Shown in pieces: positions 33,840 through 44,999 of a stretch of DNA of 64,000 bases. The notes beneath the pieces were generated by a model. That model was not told the origin of the DNA, searched no databases, and saw nothing but the letters and a program-made list of their open reading frames with translations. The stretch spans positions 115,622,991 through 115,686,990 of the forward strand of contig NC_073696.1 in the NCBI RefSeq assembly GCF_029784165.1. Direction: 5' to 3'. Positions within the stretch are counted from its first letter, which is position 1. Each line of letters opens with the position of its first letter. The position numbers and the translations under genes were made by a program. Source of the DNA: Wyeomyia smithii. Its lineage: Eukaryota; Arthropoda; Insecta; Diptera; Culicidae.

Positions 33840-34190
33840 TTTTGTTTGATAAGAGTCGTACGGAATGCCAAAAATCAAAACGATATGGCCACATATGGCG
33901 AAGAAAAAAGTGCTCTTTCACCAAGACCACGCTCCTGCTTATACTGCTAGCGATAAAATGAAAAAATTGCGTTAGGAACTGGTTCTCCACTCTGCGTATT
34001 CGCCAGATTTATCACTGAGCGAATATTTCCAGCTTCCTCGGTTGAAGTTGTGGTTCTCTAACAAGCGAACCCACTCGAATGGAGAGGAAGAGTTGGAAGC
34101 GAACTTTAAAGGACTTGATGCGCAGCATTACAATACTCGAAATGTTAGAGGGCCGCTATGGTTTGTAATTATTACGTCTCCTTAATTGAT
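33840..34190 (+). mobile_element. mariner transposase C-terminal remnant
   Basis: Plus-strand broken frames give KKVLFHQDHAPAYTA, then after a stop ELVLHSAYSPDLSLSEYF and LKLWFSNKR. This matches the second catalytic Asp region (HQDNAPAH) and the YSPDLAPSDYFLF block of mariner transposases. Stops and frameshifts are present, and no intact ends were seen. Confidence 0.75.
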
Positions 34191-34387
34191 GTCCACATTA
34201 GTTAAATGAACCCAAGGATAGAACATGTATTGGGATATTTGATAGTATTTGTATTTGTGAGATGTAGAAGGGGGCCAAAATCGTTCAAAATCTGTCCACG
34301 TGGTATGTGGATGGCCCCCTATAAAACTCGGAATAAAATCGTGAAGGTTATTAAAAAAAACAAAAGAGGAAAGAGAAAAAGAATGTA

Positions 34388-34721
34388 CAGTCGAATCCTT
34401 CTATAACGACACTTTTTATAGCGACAAATCTCGCTATGGCAACATTCTCAACAGACCCTTCAGTTTTATACTAAAATTCTTCGTTTTATTGCGACATTTC
34501 GCTGTCGCGACCTTCCTCTATAACGGCATACCAAAACTAATACTCGTCATTCTTTATTGCGCCAATAGTACAGTCGAATCTCTCTATAACGACATTGCTA
34601 AATCTATAACGACATTCTCAACGGTACCTTCTGTACTACAGATGCAAAAGTTCTTCGTATTATTGCGACATTTCGCTATAACGACAGTCCCTTGCGATGT
34701 CGCTTTGAAGGGATTCGACTG
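34388..34721. mobile_element. TA-flanked MITE, dimeric
   Basis: CAGTCGAATC.YTCTATAACGAC begins at 34388 and again at 34571 in the same orientation, and the right end (…GGATTCGACTG, 34721) is their inverse. TA flanks both outer ends (34386-34387, 34722-34723). Internal TATAACGACA / TATTGCGACATTTCGCT words repeat throughout. This is either a partial tandem dimer or an insertion next to an earlier copy. Confidence 0.65.
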
Positions 34722-34729
34722 TATATATG

Positions 34730-36334
34730 AACGATGTAGTCGATAAAGAAACCACGTACACGTTTACTAAACAATACTACATACAACAATACAACTTTGC
34801 ACATGGAACTAACAGTAAAAAGTGAAGAATTTAATTTCACGTTTAACATCCATGAATGCATAAGAGTCACACTGCCAGAAAAAAGTAAAAGCATTAATTC
34901 ATTTTATCTAATAAGTAACGAAGTATCATGTGGGACTGTAATGCATTCATGGATACAAGAAAAGAGCTTGCACTAAGTGGTCTGGTCCACGTGTGAGAAA
35001 AATTCTTTAGTGTTAATTGATATTGTAAAGAAACTTTCTCACATAGGAAATTGCCGAGATCAGAGTAGGAAAGACTACAACAAAGGTATCTGACTCTCAT
35101 CATCTCCCTTAGCTCCTATCCGCCACCCGGGAGCACGCGCCCTTGGGCTGTCAAAACTCTCATACAATAGTTTTGTGGCTCCATCTTAGGATTTCGTAAA
35201 GCTATAAGAACCCGAGATAGGAGCTCAACCACCAAGCCCAGGGATGTATTGGGATATTCGATAGTCAAACTTTTCTTTAATTTTTATCAGTTAGTAAGAA
35301 AATAAAAAGAATATTTATCAAAGCGAAATCTCGTACATCTGTTCAAGAGGATTATTGAATTCCATACTGTTGCGCGTGTGGTTTTTCCCATACTTTCTGT
35401 CCGCTATCCAGTTTTACAAAGCCTCAACCAGTTGTGGCCCGATTGGTACAGATTCATTGGATGGAATCATCCAAATGCATGGATCGAGGGTCAGGGGACA
35501 TCGAAATAACTGTCTCGCTGCATTCGCTACAGTGTGCATTATACAAGCAGCTGTTTTGAGGGACATTTTTTATCCAGGTAACAAATCACATCGGCGGCTT
35601 CAGTGCGCGCTCTGAATGACGACTGTTTCGAGGCTTGGTAGGAGGCTTGGACACCAACCGATTGGAATTGGACGTCACAGCATACCAAAGGTTTAGGAAC
35701 TACGTGAACAAAAAAAAACACTACATAAAAACACGTTTGCACCGGGCGCATAGCGGGCAATGGATATAATTATCGAATCGCGCAAGAGACGCGCGACGAC
35801 GCATTCACGCAACAACATGCAGAGCAACACCAGCAGCAAAAAGTGTAACGACTCTCATACAGCCTGCGGCAATTTAGTAGATGTGTTTTTTTTTTCTTGT
35901 GACACTAACCGGTTTCACTTATTGGTGCGCCTGAAGCCTAGAGGTTCAGTTGTTTGTGTACTATTGTATTAACGGTTGGTTTTTTGTCTATGCTACCTTT
36001 TCGGATCGCTCTCTGGTGATCGGATGAATTAACAGCATTACTACGGTGAAGTAAACAAAATTGATGAAAACCCGTTGATAGACAATTTTGCGAACTGCTG
36101 TGGTGGAACTAGAAACTCGCTTGGCTTATTCTGTCATTCGACCGATCGGAACCATGCCTTTCATAACTTTGACGAATTTTGTGAATTGATTAGCGAGCGA
36201 TTAGTATATTTGTATAAAACCATTTTCAATAATTTTCATGTTGTAAACTGCACATCAAATTATAATATTTTAATTGAGCTATGTGAATCAAGAAGAGTGG
36301 ATCCAGTCTCTCTGCCATTAATTTAACAATGATG
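34730..36334. other. gene-poor stretch with a short TIR-like repeat
   Basis: A ~125-bp segment (35110-35234) has inverted ends TTAGCTCCTATC / GATAGGAGCTCAA and may be a MITE. An open frame of 83 codons at 36075-36326 (DNFANCCGGTRNSLGLF...) next to the BEL insertion is protein-like but unrecognised. Nothing else is supported. Confidence 0.35.
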
Positions 36335-36339
36335 GCATT

Positions 36340-36796
36340 TGTTGGGATGTGATAAAGATCTTTTGAGCCGTCGAAAATTTCTCAACGATCTGCTAAAAGA
36401 TTGGTCTTTATTTCTCCTGACGACCGATACTCTGATGTTTCAACAATTATTAAACACCTGCACCAGTGTTCTACTTGTTTTTCAGGATTCCCACTTTTAC
36501 CGCAACTACCCTGCTCAGTCCGTTCTGGATGGACTTGCCGTTACTATAAATTATTTATTTAATTAATAAATTCCGCAATTGCAATTATAGATAAATTCTT
36601 GTAAATTCTTCTGCTAACTAGTTTCCACACTACTGCCACTTTTTCTCGTCTTCTTCCTTATTCCGCAATTGCAATTATAGATAAATTCTTGTAAATTCTT
36701 CTGCTATTTGTCAATCTCCTTATCACCATGACAGTGCGTCGCGCTACACCGTCTGCTTACACCACTCCAGTGGTCTTGGTGCGTTACTCCGCAACA
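36340..36796 (-). repeat. 3' LTR of BEL/Pao element
   Basis: 457 bp. It contains a direct duplication of a ~46-bp block beginning ATTCCGCAATTGCAATTATA (about 36569 and 36661), shared with the other LTR. Confidence 0.95.
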
Positions 36797-36817
36797 TTCC
36801 CCGACCCGTAAAGCTGG

Positions 36818-39800
36818 TCAGGCCTCCGGATCTGCTTTACCACCAACTCCAATGTCTAACCGCGCCAATTTAGCTACCGGTCTTTCCATGAACGTGTTGT
36901 TACTCGTTTGAATTACTGCCGTTCTTACGCGACCATCACGTCCTTTAATGATTTTCACCACTCGTCCTCGCATCCATCCGTTGCGTACTTTCTCTTCCAG
37001 TGCGACAACCAGATCTCCTACCTCTATAGGCTTGGTTTCTTCAAACCATTTGGTTCTCCGAGCTATAGTCGGAAGATATTCGCGTACCCAGCGACGCCAG
37101 AACTGATCAATCATCACCTGGCATTTGTTCCACTCGGACCGACTTGCTTGCTTCATATCTGTCAACGATTTCGGAGTTTGCACCACACCACTCGAGCTCA
37201 GAAGAAGGAAATGGTTTGGCGTGAGAGCTTCTTGTTCCCCAACTTCCAACGGGATGTATGTGAGCGGCCTGGAGTTTATCAAACTCTCCACTTCTTTCAC
37301 CAACGTCGCCAAAGTCTCTTCGTTCGGTTTTCTAGTTGTATCCATGGCAGCCAAAGCACATTTTACCGACCGCACCAATCTCTCCCATGCGCCACCCATA
37401 TGAGGTGCACCGGGTGGGTTGAAGATCCACTTGGTTTCTACATTAGTAAACGTTTCACAAAGCTGCTCGTTGATGTTTTTAAGTTTTCTCCTTAACTCGT
37501 TATTTGCCCCTACAAAATTTGTACCCTGGTCACTACGGATCTCAACAGGAGCCCCACGTGCACTGATGAAGCGGCGGAGTGCCATTTTGAAAGATTCAGT
37601 AGAAAGCGTGTGTACAACTTCCAGGTGGATTGCTCGTACCGTCATGCAGGTGAACAAAGCCACCCACCTTTTGACGTGACTACGATTAACACGTACTTCG
37701 AGTGGCCCAAAATAATCCACGCCTACATATGAGAACGGACGCACGTACGCCTGCAATCTTGCTGCGGGAAGCGGTGCCTCTCGAGGCACTGCCGCTATCG
37801 GATTTTTAACCTTGCAAACCTGGCATTTCTTCGCACACATTCTTACTAATGCTCTGAGCTCCGAAATGTGAAACCGCTGCCTCATCTCATTCACTATAGT
37901 CTCTCGGTTTGCATGATAGTGTTTCTGATGATACCAGTCACAAATCAAATACGTTACCCAGTGCTGTTTCGGAAGGATAATCGGAAACTTCGTTGAAAAC
38001 GTGACACATGTTGCTGCTGCTATCCTGCCATCCGATCGAATAATTCCACACTCATCCATGAACGGAGAAGCTTTGCGGATGGGACTAGTTCTCTCCAGTT
38101 TAACCTGTCGTCTGTTCTGCTCACCACGATTGTGGAATAGAGTCACTGACTCATCGGGATACTGCTCTCTCTGCACCCAGCGAAAAATGGTAGTCTCTGC
38201 CAACTGCATTTCTTCCTGCTCGAGCGGATCGAACTGCAGCAAGCTCCATTGTTTTCCCTGTAGTATCGCCTTAACACGCTCCAACTCTCTTGTTGTGCGC
38301 TTTCCTTTTTTCTCCCGCATGAGTCTTATGATCCGAAGCATATATGCCACCGCACGATTTAAACGATTCCATTTTGAATGGCCAGTTTTGGCATCAGTTG
38401 ATTGCACCGAAACTGGCCATTCACCTTCTGTTAGATGCAAGAACTCCGGTCCCAAGAACCACCGTCCCGTGGGAGACATACAGGGACCTTTTCCCCATTT
38501 CGTCGCCTCGTCTGCAATATTCTCTTTGGTCGGCACCCAACGCCATTGTTCCGCCTGGGACTTGCATAGGATTTCTCCCACTCGGCATGCGACGAATTGT
38601 CGATAATTGCGATGGTCTGAATTTATCCATGCCAGAACGGTTTTGGAATCGCTCCATAGAACCGTGCGCTCAATCCGTAGGGAGTGGCTCTTCAACACTA
38701 TTTTCATCAGCCGAACACCGATAACCGCTGCCATCAGCTCCAATCGCGGGATCGAGTGTGCCTTCAGCGGTGCCACTTTCGATTTTCCTCCGACTAAAGC
38801 CACTTCGATGCTGCCAGGGAAAATAGCTCGTAAATAACCTACGCACGCATATGCCTCCTCACTCGCATCAACAAAGATATGTAGCTGTAATGTCACGATC
38901 TCTTGCGTTGAACGAGCAGGAAAATAGCAACGCGGTATTTTGATTTTGTCCAGATAGCGGAACAAATCAGTCCATCTCCACCATCTCTCACACAGGTTCT
39001 CTGGAATTAATTCGTCCCACTCGGTCTTGGCTCTCCACAACTCTTGGATCAATATTTTGCCATGAATCAGAAAATAACACAATAGTCCAGCAGGGTCGAA
39101 TGGACTCATCACTACGCGCAGCGCTTGTCGTTTGGTGGGACGCTCCGTAGCTACAGCCAATTCCGTAGAGTATGTTATGATATCCTGCTCCGGTTTCCAA
39201 AACATTCCAAGCACACGCTCAGCCGCCTCTCCTATGTCCAGCTGTAGACATTTTTCCTTGGATGGATCGTTTTCCCCGACACGTGCGAGTACCTCTTTTG
39301 AGTTGGACAACCAGTTCCGCAATTCAAAACCTCCACGTTTGTGAACGTATTTAACTTCTAGTGCCAACTTTACTGCTTCTTCAACATCGTCCGCACTATC
39401 GAGGTAGTCGTCAACATAATGTTTCCGGATGATGGCATCCGAAGCGGCTGGATATTTATAGGCGTGTTCTTGCGCGTTTTTATTCTTCACATATTGTGCC
39501 AAACATGGGGAGCAAGCTGCTCCAAAGGTAACCACGTTCATCACAAAGACCTCCGGAGCTTGCGTTGAGTCCTCTCGCCAAAGCAGCCTTTGAGCGTGCC
39601 GATCTTCTTTACGCACCAGAATTTGGTGAAACATTTCTTTCAAATCGGCAGAAAAGGCGATGCGTTTTTCGCGGAACCCATACAGTACTCCCAGCAACGT
39701 ATTTAGCAAATCTGGCCCTTTCATCAACATTGTATTCAGCGATACGCCGTCCACTTTGGCTGCTGCGTCACGGAATATACGAACTTTGTTCGGCTTCTTA

Positions 39801-42800
39801 GGGTTCAAAACTATACCGAGTGGTAGATACCACGCACGTCGCATATCCGCCTCCTGGAGTTCTGCTTCTGTCGCCTTATGGATGTATCCTTTTTCTTGAT
39901 ACTCGACCATCTGTCTCTTTACGCTTTCACCTATCACAGGATCGCTTTGGATCCGCCGTTCCAAACATTGCAAGCGTCGCACCGCCATCGGGTAACTGTC
40001 CGGGAATTCAAAGTGGTCAAATCTCCACAGCAAGCCGATTTCAAAACGCTGCCCGACTCGCCTGATCGTTCCCTGCAGAATCTGATTCGCACGTTGTACG
40101 TCAGCTGACTCTGGGCACGATACTTCCATTATACCGAGACTCTCAACCGCGAAAAACTTCTCTACTAGTTCGTGTACGGATTGATCCTGTTTCTTGCACT
40201 CGCATATGTGGAAGCGATGAGCACGTCCGACAGATGAATCTTGATTGAAACCATATACAGTCCATCCTAGCCGCGATTTAGCGGCAATAGGTTCTCCTGG
40301 CTGTCCATCACGCATTTTCAATGTCGCTGTTACATGAGCGTTGTCGTTACCAATAAGGATACATGGCGTTGCTTTGTCGTAGTCTTCAACAGGTAATCCT
40401 TTTAGATAAGGATAAGCTTTCACCATTTCCTTGTAGCGCAAAGACTGTTTGGGTAGATCCAACTTGGTAACCGTTCGTACGTCAGTTAGTTTATACTTGC
40501 TCTCATTAGCACACCCAGCTATTTCCAGCGTAATACGCTGAGAATCGGATTCTGTGCGCTTCATGTTGGCTGTCCATTGCAGACACAAAGGTTGTGTCTC
40601 CCCACTCACGCCTAGTTGCTTCACGATGGCCTCGTCAACTAGTGTCCTAGACGACCCGTCGTCCAGAAAAGCGTATGCCAGCACAGATCGGTTGTTCCCA
40701 TATAAAGTCACTGGTATGATACGAAATAGTGCCGCTTGACCAGCGGAATGATGGTTTGTTACGGCATTCGAACTGTTCCCTTTATCGGTCAGATTTCGCG
40801 TTACCTCCTTCTTGTTCGCATTGCTGTCCTGCTTGGGAGTCCTTTTATCTGAATTAGAATTCGGCTTTGCTCCGCTATGAAACTTCTGATCGTGTAGCAA
40901 TTTATGATGTCTTCGCTGACATCCATCTACGTCGCAGTACTTTCGAATCTGACATGGTCGCCTCCCGTGGGCTCCCAAACAACTTCGGCATAATCCAAAA
41001 CGTTGGATCAGTTTCCAACGTTCCTCCAGTTCCAGCTTTGCGAAATCAGGACAGTGTTTGACGCGATGTTCCGGATTATTGCACACCAGACATGTAGGCC
41101 TGGAGGAGGAGCTTTGCTTTTCAACTATCTCCTTTTCAGGAGATTTCGGTGACTCTTCGGTAGTGTGTGCCCCGCAAAAGTCTTTACATTTAATACCTTT
41201 GTCTTTTATTCTCTGATGATTGGTTTTCTGATCACTATACAGTGACGCGTTCAAACCAGCTCTAACTAGCACTTGCATATACTGTGAGAAAGTTTGTATA
41301 TTCACAACCGTGCACCGTTCCTGGTACAGCGACCAATCCATCCGCCAATTAACCGGCAGTTTGCTTATGAGAGTGTGCAGCAGTTCGGGATTGTTGATAT
41401 GTGCCTCTTGCCTGGCAGCAATCATGTGATTGCACAAATTCTGCATCATCAATCCAAAAGCGACCAATGATTCGGGATCACCGTCTTTCGGTGACTGAAC
41501 TTCGCGAATCTTCTGCAACAACGTATGTATCAGCAGCTCAGGGCGTCCGTATAGTTGTTCCAATTGGGTCAGTACATGCGGCACGCCTTCCGGATGCAAC
41601 AATAAGCTCTGAACGTGAGTAAGCGCATTTCCCTTCAAGCACTTCTGTAGCCTTGACAAATTTTTTGCGTTCGAATACCCACACGCTTGAGTGGTATTGA
41701 CGAAAGAGCTGATGAACATCGGCCATTCTTCCGCTCTACCCGTAAACGTAGGTAACTCTTTAGCCATCACATGCCTAGCCGCTATCTGTCTCGGTGTTGG
41801 GCCTTCCCACGGTTGTTCCGGTGCTGCATCTTCTGCGCCATCCTGTGTCCATTGCGGTAAAGATGTTGGTAGTGCTCCTGACGTTGACCCTGCTACTGGC
41901 AAATTAGCATCATGCCTATCCAAATTTCCGGATCGTTCCGAAATCCTGTCACGAAAAATATCGGTGGCCGCTGTGGGAATACCACTACACATTTTGCTCA
42001 ATTCGCTTAACAATGAATTGACACGCGGCTCATTAACGAAAGTCGAAGGAATATTTAATTTATTTTGAGTGTTGGAATTCAAATTTCCAGTTGCAGATAA
42101 TATTGGACGATTAGTATTGGATTTACAAGGTAAAGTAGTTAAAGCTGAAACTATTTGACTACTATTTCCTACAGGCGCTTTCGCGCTTCCTGATTGATCG
42201 AGAATACTTCTTAACGTGGGCCCTATGGCTGAATCATTTAGCGAAATACCTGCCAACGCTCTCTGTAAAACACGCTGTTTATTTACTGGTGGTGTCTGCT
42301 TGCCACCCTGCCCAGTATGTGTTTCGGCAACTGTTGACCCCTTGTTCACTATCGGATGATCTGCATTGTCCCTTGGCGTTGACGTATCCGTCGTGGCATC
42401 TATGGCGTTATGTTGCTGTTTTTGCCATCTCACCACTTTACTGCGGCTACTTTGTTCCGTAGTTGTGCTTCTACGGCCGTCGTCGTCATCGTCCAATTCG
42501 ATCTCTTCCCGCAGTCGGAAAGTTTCTTCAAAGATTTCTTGCTCCACCTGCAATCGAAGATGCTCATGTTGTTGCTCCTGTTCTCGCCGAGCCAAATCTA
42601 GTCGCTTAAAGGCGATCTCTTTCATGGCCGCAAGTCGGTCCAGTTTAAACTGGGCCCATTTCGCCTTTGAGCCGCATGATGACCTTCCCATATCGCTACC
42701 AGTTTTGCTGCCTGCACGGCTGCAACTATCAGTTTGGTGTTGTACCGAATCCATCGGTATCGACGGCGACGGTCGCTGGCATAAGGAACAATAGAACGTT

Positions 42801-42928
42801 CGATCCTCACCAGCAATACTATCGTTCACATCGGCGCACTCATAATGCCACCAAGTATTACACTGGCAGCAGCTAACCATCTTCTCGGTGTCTGCCTCAA
42901 CACAAGCCTGGCAGTGCGACTTCGGCAT
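36818..42928 (-). CDS. BEL/Pao gag-pol polyprotein, intact
   Basis: 2036 residues from the ATG at 42926-42928. Domains in order: PHD-like zinc finger (~6-50, CQAC, CCQC, HYEC, CSLC); charged coiled coil (~85-150); Pao-type gag DUF1759 (~390-560, ELPTFTGRAEEW); zinc knuckles (~615-680, CLVCNNPEHRVKHC); aspartic protease (~757, LDDGSS). Reverse transcriptase follows with YVDD at ~1170, RNase H with FVDAS at ~1354, an integrase zinc region (~1640-1690) and the integrase core with DYFGPL (~1739), SDQGTNF (~1801) and GGAWER (~1847). DUF5641 (~1930-2025) is C-terminal. Every catalytic motif I checked is present and there is no internal stop. Gag and pol are one frame, as in many BEL elements. It copies its RNA and integrates the cDNA; no envelope gene is present. 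Confidence 0.95.
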   Translation of the reverse strand: MPKSHCQACVEADTEKMVSCCQCNTWWHYECADVNDSIAGEDRTFYCSLCQRPSPSIPMDSVQHQTDSCSRAGSKTGSDMGRSSCGSKAKWAQFKLDRLAAMKEIAFKRLDLARREQEQQHEHLRLQVEQEIFEETFRLREEIELDDDDDGRRSTTTEQSSRSKVVRWQKQQHNAIDATTDTSTPRDNADHPIVNKGSTVAETHTGQGGKQTPPVNKQRVLQRALAGISLNDSAIGPTLRSILDQSGSAKAPVGNSSQIVSALTTLPCKSNTNRPILSATGNLNSNTQNKLNIPSTFVNEPRVNSLLSELSKMCSGIPTAATDIFRDRISERSGNLDRHDANLPVAGSTSGALPTSLPQWTQDGAEDAAPEQPWEGPTPRQIAARHVMAKELPTFTGRAEEWPMFISSFVNTTQACGYSNAKNLSRLQKCLKGNALTHVQSLLLHPEGVPHVLTQLEQLYGRPELLIHTLLQKIREVQSPKDGDPESLVAFGLMMQNLCNHMIAARQEAHINNPELLHTLISKLPVNWRMDWSLYQERCTVVNIQTFSQYMQVLVRAGLNASLYSDQKTNHQRIKDKGIKCKDFCGAHTTEESPKSPEKEIVEKQSSSSRPTCLVCNNPEHRVKHCPDFAKLELEERWKLIQRFGLCRSCLGAHGRRPCQIRKYCDVDGCQRRHHKLLHDQKFHSGAKPNSNSDKRTPKQDSNANKKEVTRNLTDKGNSSNAVTNHHSAGQAALFRIIPVTLYGNNRSVLAYAFLDDGSSRTLVDEAIVKQLGVSGETQPLCLQWTANMKRTESDSQRITLEIAGCANESKYKLTDVRTVTKLDLPKQSLRYKEMVKAYPYLKGLPVEDYDKATPCILIGNDNAHVTATLKMRDGQPGEPIAAKSRLGWTVYGFNQDSSVGRAHRFHICECKKQDQSVHELVEKFFAVESLGIMEVSCPESADVQRANQILQGTIRRVGQRFEIGLLWRFDHFEFPDSYPMAVRRLQCLERRIQSDPVIGESVKRQMVEYQEKGYIHKATEAELQEADMRRAWYLPLGIVLNPKKPNKVRIFRDAAAKVDGVSLNTMLMKGPDLLNTLLGVLYGFREKRIAFSADLKEMFHQILVRKEDRHAQRLLWREDSTQAPEVFVMNVVTFGAACSPCLAQYVKNKNAQEHAYKYPAASDAIIRKHYVDDYLDSADDVEEAVKLALEVKYVHKRGGFELRNWLSNSKEVLARVGENDPSKEKCLQLDIGEAAERVLGMFWKPEQDIITYSTELAVATERPTKRQALRVVMSPFDPAGLLCYFLIHGKILIQELWRAKTEWDELIPENLCERWWRWTDLFRYLDKIKIPRCYFPARSTQEIVTLQLHIFVDASEEAYACVGYLRAIFPGSIEVALVGGKSKVAPLKAHSIPRLELMAAVIGVRLMKIVLKSHSLRIERTVLWSDSKTVLAWINSDHRNYRQFVACRVGEILCKSQAEQWRWVPTKENIADEATKWGKGPCMSPTGRWFLGPEFLHLTEGEWPVSVQSTDAKTGHSKWNRLNRAVAYMLRIIRLMREKKGKRTTRELERVKAILQGKQWSLLQFDPLEQEEMQLAETTIFRWVQREQYPDESVTLFHNRGEQNRRQVKLERTSPIRKASPFMDECGIIRSDGRIAAATCVTFSTKFPIILPKQHWVTYLICDWYHQKHYHANRETIVNEMRQRFHISELRALVRMCAKKCQVCKVKNPIAAVPREAPLPAARLQAYVRPFSYVGVDYFGPLEVRVNRSHVKRWVALFTCMTVRAIHLEVVHTLSTESFKMALRRFISARGAPVEIRSDQGTNFVGANNELRRKLKNINEQLCETFTNVETKWIFNPPGAPHMGGAWERLVRSVKCALAAMDTTRKPNEETLATLVKEVESLINSRPLTYIPLEVGEQEALTPNHFLLLSSSGVVQTPKSLTDMKQASRSEWNKCQVMIDQFWRRWVREYLPTIARRTKWFEETKPIEVGDLVVALEEKVRNGWMRGRVVKIIKGRDGRVRTAVIQTSNNTFMERPVAKLARLDIGVGGKADPEA

Positions 42929-42970
42929 AGTGGTTGAATTGTAGAAACACAGAGCCTCAATCTTTTAGAA

Positions 42971-43427
42971 TGTTGGGATGTGATAAAGATCTTTTGAGCC
43001 GTCGAAAATTTCTCAACGATCTGCTAAAAGATTGGTCTTTATTTCTCCTGACGACCGATACTCTGATGTTTCAACAATTATTAAACACCTGCACCAGTGT
43101 TCTACTTGTTTTTCAGGATTCCCACTTTTACCGCAACTACCCTGCTCAGTCCGTTCTGGATGGACTTGCCGTTACTATAAATTATTTATTTAATTAATAA
43201 ATTCCGCAATTGCAATTATAGATAAATTCTTGTAAATTCTTCTGCTAACTAGTTTCCACACTACTGCCACTTTTTCTCGTCTTCTTCCTTATTCCGCAAT
43301 TGCAATTATAGATAAATTCTTGTAAATTCTTCTGCTATTTGTCAATCTCCTTATCACCATGACAGTGCGTCGCGCTACACCGTCTGCTTACACCACTCCA
43401 GTGGTCTTGGTGCGTTACTCCGCAACA
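42971..43427 (-). repeat. 5' LTR of BEL/Pao element
   Basis: 457 bp, identical by eye to 36340-36796. It should hold the promoter for the minus-strand polyprotein transcript. Confidence 0.95.
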
Positions 43428-43432
43428 GCATT

Positions 43433-44280
43433 TTAAACGGGACATCACAATGTTAGAACTTTCAGGCACAAATACTGGTAATTAGATAGTTCAAAGACAT
43501 TTCGGAACAATAAGACTGAGTTCTCAATTTGGTATGATGCAATTAATCCACTCGAAATCGTAGAGTCTGAAACTGTGTGAGCATCGGAACCGTGTGCCGC
43601 CGTTCGTTCGATCTGCCAGTTTCGGCTATCTCGGTTGTTATTAGTGGCTCAGACTTTAAAATTCGATACTTCATTTAAGTCTGGTGTGCTTCGCTTACGG
43701 TCATATCTGCGTCAGCTTTATTGTGTACCATATTAGGCATATGAAGTGCGCGAGTCAGTCTATAATGCGAACGGTGCTGCCGTACCCACAGTTCGCGCCA
43801 TATGGGAGAGCTCGCGTAAGATCGCGATGAAAACGTTCGATGTCTGTACCAGCAGGTCGCACGGGGCCACCACACTGGCTGGATACCGCCAGAAAATGAC
43901 GAAGTTGCGCTGGCCAAACAACTCTATCGAAAATTACTGTGCTGCACCAACCGAGCCCAACCCGATGAACAGCATTGAGCTGTATCTGCCGACTGGTCAA
44001 ATTAGCGTCATGAAAAGTGTACTTAATGAATCCAGAAACTGAACACCATGTTGTAACAGTGACCAGTCTTTTGGGTGGCTTTAATAATATAGTACTGCCT
44101 GTCGGTTCATAATTTTTCGGTAGATATGAGTCATTAAATGGTAAAAACTATGGTATTTTGTTAATAAATTTTGTTCACAATACATTCTGTGTTTTTCAAA
44201 AATACTTAGCACAATAAAAATAAATAATTTCTATTATTTGAAGATTTCAATCATAAAAGACCGTTTCAGTAAGCAATAAC
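43433..44280. other. no recognised gene
   Basis: 43675-44042 is less AT-rich and open on both strands for about 80-98 codons, but neither frame resembles a known family. Possibly a fragment of an older mobile element. Confidence 0.3.
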
Positions 44281-44284
44281 ACAC

Positions 44285-44520
44285 TGGGAGCTGCGTAACC
44301 GCAAGGTTACAGAGTTCGCTTTGTCAAGCGAATGGTCGTGGGTTTGAATCTTAATAGAATCAGGCCATCCGATGTCAAAAAGGACTTAAGCATGGGTTTA
44401 TCCTCAGGCTCCTCACCAGTTACCCTTCCTTTACGCTGAAATCTACGATACCTTTGCGTAATTTCCTCTTAACAAAAAATAAGTCCCTCTTATCAATAAA
44501 ACTGGCCAGAAGGACGCACG
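44285..44520 (+). mobile_element. tRNA-derived SINE-like repeat
   Basis: A B-box-like GGTTTGAATC (44341-44350) follows a tRNA-like head containing GCAAGGTTACAGAGTTCGCT (44301-44320). A related head fragment recurs at 57476-57500, showing this is a dispersed repeat. The 3' limit is uncertain. Confidence 0.5.
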
Positions 44521-44819
44521 ACGAAACTTCTCCAGGGAATTATAATTGGTGATATTTGGCAGGTGTTGGATGCCATTGAAGCCCGAGATAACAACTTCCA
44601 ATTTAAATGCGGCTTAAAATGCTCAAATATCGCTGTTTTCGTAAGCAGGCTGACACCCAGAGGCTGGTGTCTAAAGTTTAACAAGGTAGAAAAGTATGGC
44701 ACACCATTGTACCAACCACTGTTTTAGGTTTTTGTTCAGAGTGAATTGACATTTTTCAGTATTCTACACATCAAATTAATCACCGTTGTTTCTATCCGTG
44801 ACATGATGGAGTTATTGGG

Positions 44820-44999
44820 TTAGGTTAGCGACCAAGCAGAAGAAAGAGAGACAGAAACAAAGAGAAAGAGTTGAGAGAGAATGTGTTAGAGAAGAGATGA
44901 AAATGATAAAAGCATATGATCGGGAGAAAGAGGATTTTTTAACAGGGAGATGATGAGCTCATAGGGTGACCATTTTCTCCAAATTACTCCCGCTTACCA
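44820..44999. repeat. GA-rich low-complexity tract
   Basis: 44830-44945 is dominated by AGAGA/GAAAG words on the plus strand. Nothing else seen. Confidence 0.5.

Larger units (their letters stand above)
36340..43427 (-). mobile_element. complete BEL/Pao LTR retrotransposon
   Basis: 457-bp LTRs (36340-36796 and 42971-43427) start TGTTG and end CAACA, and appear identical base for base. A 5-bp target duplication GCATT lies at 36335-36339 and 43428-43432. A single uninterrupted 2036-codon frame fills the interior. The purine-rich tract CGGGTCGGGGAA directly precedes the 3' LTR. The sequence after the 5' LTR (TTCTAAAAGATTGAGGC) does not start with TGG, so the primer site is unclear. Identical LTRs imply a very recent insertion. 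Confidence 0.95.

Noticed and set aside
36908..42794. Many plus-strand frames of 60-200 codons
   Set aside because: All are antisense shadows of the intact BEL polyprotein.
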